Shown in pieces: positions 5,150-7,340 of a stretch of 7,340 bases of DNA; the stretch's first letter is position 1, and each line of letters opens with the position of its first letter. The translations under genes and the position numbers were made by a program. The DNA lies in the NCBI GenBank assembly GCA_029287645.1, contig JARFQS010000538.1, positions 1-7,340 of the forward strand, in the 5' to 3' direction. The DNA comes from Thermoanaerobaculia bacterium. GTDB lineage: Bacteria > Acidobacteriota > Thermoanaerobaculia > Multivoradales > JAHEKO01. The notes under the pieces are model-generated. The model saw nothing but the letters and a program-made list of their open reading frames with translations, ran no database searches and was not told where the DNA came from.

Positions 5150-6538
5150 CTACTTCGGAATCAGCTCGAGAATCTGCGGGCTGGCTTCGTCCCAGGCCAC
5201 GATCGTGTGGCAGATCGAGCAGTCGGAGTCGATCACGTCGCCATCTTCGGTGGCGTGGTCGCCGGCGTGGCACCGATTGCACCCCAACGAGTTGTAGTGA
5301 CCGCTGAAGTCGGGATAGGTGTCCCACTCGATCTTCATGGAGGGAAAGACGTTGTTCGCGTAGAGGCGGCCCAGGACACGACCCGCTTCCTGGATGTCAT
5401 CGGCGCGGCTCGAGGCGCGGCCTGGGTACTCGGCGCGATAGAAGCTGTCAATCGCTGCAACGATCCCCAGCTCTGCCTCTTCGTGCGATGCGTACTCGGC
5501 GCGCACCGCCTTCAGACCCTCACGCCGCACGTAGGGCAGGTCCCTGGCGATGAAGCCTCGCTCCAGGGCAAGGTCGACGGCCTGCTCCGCCGAGTAGTAG
5601 ACGTGCGTCGGACGATTGTGGCAATCGATGCAGTCCATCACCCGCCAGTCCATCAACTCGGGATTCTCCTCCCGGGTGTTCTGCTTGACGAATCGCTGCA
5701 CCGGCTCGTCTCCCTCCTTCAGCTCAACCTCGTACATCGTCCGGCGCTTCACGTCCGAGCGGTAGCGGATCTCGACATTCGGATCCATGTGCCAGTGAAT
5801 GCCCTGCGTTCCCCCGAAGTCGTCACCGCCCACCTTGAGCAGCAGAATCGTCTTGGTCTCGGAGTTGGCCTCGTCGTCGGAGAACCTGGTGATCATCTTG
5901 GGCCGCACGCCGTAGAACTTCTCAGGCCAGTGACACTCCTCGCAGGTGCCTTCCGAGGGCCGCAGGTGGTGTATCGGGGTGGGTATCGGACGATCGTAGA
6001 GATCGAAGGCCGTGGAAACGAGCTGCCAAGCGCCACTCAATTTGGATCGTACGAACCAGCTGGTACCAGAGCCCACATGACATTCGACACAGGCGACTCG
6101 AGCATGGGGTGATCGCTGATAGGCGATGTATTCCGGTGACATGACACTGTGACAGGTCTCTCCGCAGAAGGACGTGCTCTCCATGACATGGACGCCCTGG
6201 GACATCGCAGCCGTGAGGATCACCGCACCCACGGTCACCCCCAAGACCAGGATCATCAAGCGTCTCCTGGTGGTGTCAAGATTGAGGTCGATGACGGGGA
6301 AGGCCGCTTGCGGCGCCAGGCGCCGCTCCCTACGGATACCCCAGAAGACGAGGATGAAGCCGAGCAAGCCCCCAGCCGGCAGGATCAGGTAGGTGACGAT
6401 GCCGATATAGGGATTGCCCTCCGCGCCGAGAAGCTCGATCAGCATCAGGCTCACGAAGAGGATGGCGCTGATCAGCATCAGTGCCGAGCCGGCGAGACTG
6501 ATGGGGTTGCGCGTCAGGGGAATCAAAATCTTCCGCAT
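5150..6538 (-). CDS. NapC/NirT-type inner-membrane six-haem cytochrome c
   Basis: The 462-residue protein has three predicted membrane helices (about residues 12-37, 44-68 and 95-112) and then a long haem domain outside the membrane. Six haem motifs are visible: CGETCH at 125-130, with three residues between the cysteines, and five standard CxxCH motifs with histidines H154, H203, H307, H424 and H444. The first two, in FCGETCHSVMSPEY and ACVECHVGSGTSWFVRSKLSG, are the NapC/NrfH quinol-oxidising signature. It probably takes electrons from menaquinol and passes them to a periplasmic partner. The three-helix layout resembles ImcH of Geobacter more than the one-helix NapC; as I recall, ImcH has seven haems. 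GGAGG five bases before the ATG supports the start. No terminal reductase gene is seen in the window, so the electron acceptor is unknown. Confidence 0.94.
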   Translation of the reverse strand: MRKILIPLTRNPISLAGSALMLISAILFVSLMLIELLGAEGNPYIGIVTYLILPAGGLLGFILVFWGIRRERRLAPQAAFPVIDLNLDTTRRRLMILVLGVTVGAVILTAAMSQGVHVMESTSFCGETCHSVMSPEYIAYQRSPHARVACVECHVGSGTSWFVRSKLSGAWQLVSTAFDLYDRPIPTPIHHLRPSEGTCEECHWPEKFYGVRPKMITRFSDDEANSETKTILLLKVGGDDFGGTQGIHWHMDPNVEIRYRSDVKRRTMYEVELKEGDEPVQRFVKQNTREENPELMDWRVMDCIDCHNRPTHVYYSAEQAVDLALERGFIARDLPYVRREGLKAVRAEYASHEEAELGIVAAIDSFYRAEYPGRASSRADDIQEAGRVLGRLYANNVFPSMKIEWDTYPDFSGHYNSLGCNRCHAGDHATEDGDVIDSDCSICHTIVAWDEASPQILELIPK

Positions 6539-6542
6539 GGTC

Positions 6543-6565
6543 GCCTCCGGTTTGTGGCCTCCGGT
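6543..6565. repeat. Direct repeat of GCCTCCGGT at the cytochrome ribosome site
   Basis: GCCTCCGGT occurs at 6543-6551 and 6557-6565. On the cytochrome transcript this places two GGAGG sequences 14 bases apart, the nearer one correctly spaced from the ATG. The farther copy could be a standby ribosome site or a remnant of a small duplication. Confidence 0.35.
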
Positions 6566-6611
6566 CCCTTTCGAATCCTATCCTGGCTCTGATCCAGGCG
6601 GGAGTCTTGCT

Positions 6612-6630
6612 CCTGAATGGCCCATTCAGG
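6612..6630. promoter_or_regulatory. Perfect 19-bp inverted repeat in the divergent intergenic region
   Basis: CCTGAATGGCCCATTCAGG has perfect 9-base arms around a single central base. It lies 73 bases upstream of the cytochrome gene and 46 bases upstream of the DUF4136 gene, in the only divergent gap of the window. The shape and place suggest a dimeric regulator site acting on one or both genes. No T-run follows on either strand, which argues against a terminator. Confidence 0.5.
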
Positions 6631-6676
6631 GGTGCATTCTCGAGTCTTCCGACCCGCAATGCCATAGAATCGGCCG

Positions 6677-7282
6677 ATGAAAATTCCACGGCTACTCGTT
6701 CTTCTCTTGCTTCTCACCTCCGTTGTCGCCACTCCGACCCTCGCTCAGAAGGTGTACGTGGACTACGACCGGGCCACCGCCTTCAGCCAGTATCGGACCT
6801 TCCAGTTCAAGGAGACCCGCGAGGATCTGCGTAACTACTCCGAGACGCTGCACCGGCGTGTCGTCGATGGGCTCCGGGGCTACATTCGAGAGGGCGGCAT
6901 GGAGGAGGTCGACTCCGATCCCGACGTCTACATCGCCTACTACACCGCCGACCAGGGCAACTTGCGCCTCGTCTTGAGCGACCTCGAGTACACCTATGGA
7001 CCCGATTTTTCCCTGGGCTCCTATTGGGAAGGCGGCGTAGGTACTCGCAATCTGGAGAACTTCTCCTTCAAAGAAGGCACGCTCATCATCGACGCCTGGG
7101 ACGCCAGAGAGAAGAAGCTGATCTGGCGAGGCATCGGTACGGCCGCCATGGCCAAGAAGAAGCCCGACAAGAACGAGAAGAAGCTCGACAAGGCGCTCCA
7201 GAAGATCATGAAACGCTGGGACGAGATGTATGGCGCCAAGGTCCAGGCGATCCGCAAACACCAGATGGAACAGGGCGAATAG
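6677..7282 (+). CDS. DUF4136-family exported protein
   Basis: The 201-residue protein starts with a signal peptide (MKIPRLL, a leucine/valine run, likely cleavage after TLA at residue 23, no lipobox Cys). The mature part shows the DUF4136 pattern: VYVDYDRATAFSQYRTFQF (residues 26-44), DPDVYIAYYT (81-90), and EGTLIIDAWDAREKKLIWRG (133-152). The family is of unknown function and is common in envelope proteins of Bacteroidota, Acidobacteriota and Proteobacteria. The C-terminal part from about residue 158 is Lys-rich and probably helical (KKKPDKNEKKLDKALQKIMK), replacing the short end usual in the family. It is the only plus-strand gene here, diverging from the cytochrome gene. I see no Shine-Dalgarno sequence before the ATG; TAGAAT at 6665-6670 could be a -10 element giving an almost leaderless transcript, but no -35 is clear. 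Confidence 0.88.
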   Translation: MKIPRLLVLLLLLTSVVATPTLAQKVYVDYDRATAFSQYRTFQFKETREDLRNYSETLHRRVVDGLRGYIREGGMEEVDSDPDVYIAYYTADQGNLRLVLSDLEYTYGPDFSLGSYWEGGVGTRNLENFSFKEGTLIIDAWDAREKKLIWRGIGTAAMAKKKPDKNEKKLDKALQKIMKRWDEMYGAKVQAIRKHQMEQGE

Positions 7283-7283
7283 C

Positions 7284-7311
7284 CGGCGATCGGGGGATCT
7301 CCATTTCGCCG
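7284..7311 (+). terminator. Weak stem-loop after the DUF4136 gene
   Basis: CGGCGA (7284-7289) and TCGCCG (7306-7311) form a perfect 6-bp stem directly after the stop codon, with an inner GGGG/CTCC pairing possible. No T-run follows, so this could be a factor-dependent terminator or chance. Confidence 0.2.
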
Positions 7312-7340
7312 ATGGCCTACCCGGCCCGCCGGTTCTCTAC

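Noticed and set aside
5078..6112. Plus-strand open frame of 344 codons opposite the cytochrome gene
   Set aside because: The minus strand carries six haem motifs and membrane helices in one frame; the plus-strand translation has no domain I can recognise.
228..6651. Exact 13-base repeat CTCGAGTCTTCCG at 228-240 and 6639-6651
   Set aside because: A 13-base match within 7 kb is expected by chance at about this rate, more so with CTCGAG being frequent; the contexts are unrelated.
1..7340. Nitrogenase (nif) cluster
   Set aside because: NifX-like, radical SAM and ATPase proteins are present, but no nifH, nifD or nifK is seen; the radical SAM protein is COG0731 rather than NifB, and the ATPase is CooC-like.
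1..7340. CRISPR array, tRNA, rRNA, insertion sequence or attachment site
   Set aside because: No spaced repeats, cloverleaf-like segments, transposase or integrase motifs, or terminal repeats were seen on either strand.

Overview
The window is compact, GC-rich (about 60% G+C by eye) bacterial DNA with eight protein genes clearly supported and a ninth cut by the left edge. Eight genes lie on the minus strand and one on the plus strand. A three-helix NapC/NirT-type multihaem cytochrome, a DUF4136 exported protein and a metal-cluster operon suggest an anaerobe or facultative anaerobe with c-type electron transport. An acidobacterial or deltaproteobacterial relative is a reasonable guess, but no phylogenetic marker is present.

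Positions 3858 down to 1 (minus strand) look like one operon. In transcription order it encodes a DUF134/UPF0251 HTH regulator, a NifX/MTH1175-like cluster-binding protein, a CooC/MinD-type P-loop ATPase, a COG0731 radical SAM enzyme, a 60-residue two-helix membrane protein, and a DUF1847 Cys-rich protein that runs off the left edge. The first three genes overlap and later gaps are 20-50 bases. A TTGACG-17-TATTGT promoter precedes the operon. A 20-bp near-perfect palindrome lies over its -10 element, and a 6-bp hairpin buries the first ribosome site and start codon. The gene set parallels the radical SAM enzyme, cluster carrier and ATPase logic of NifB, NifX and NifH, without nitrogenase genes in view, so I read it as an undescribed metal-cofactor assembly or handling module.

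Positions 3966-5030 (minus) encode a predicted lipoprotein of the alpha/beta hydrolase fold. Positions 5150-6538 (minus) encode an inner-membrane six-haem cytochrome. Each of these two genes is followed, about 36 bases after its stop, by a small palindrome with the same core and loop.

A 138-bp divergent intergenic region with a perfect 19-bp inverted repeat separates the cytochrome from the plus-strand DUF4136 gene (6677-7282). I saw no tRNA, rRNA, CRISPR array, insertion sequence or phage gene.
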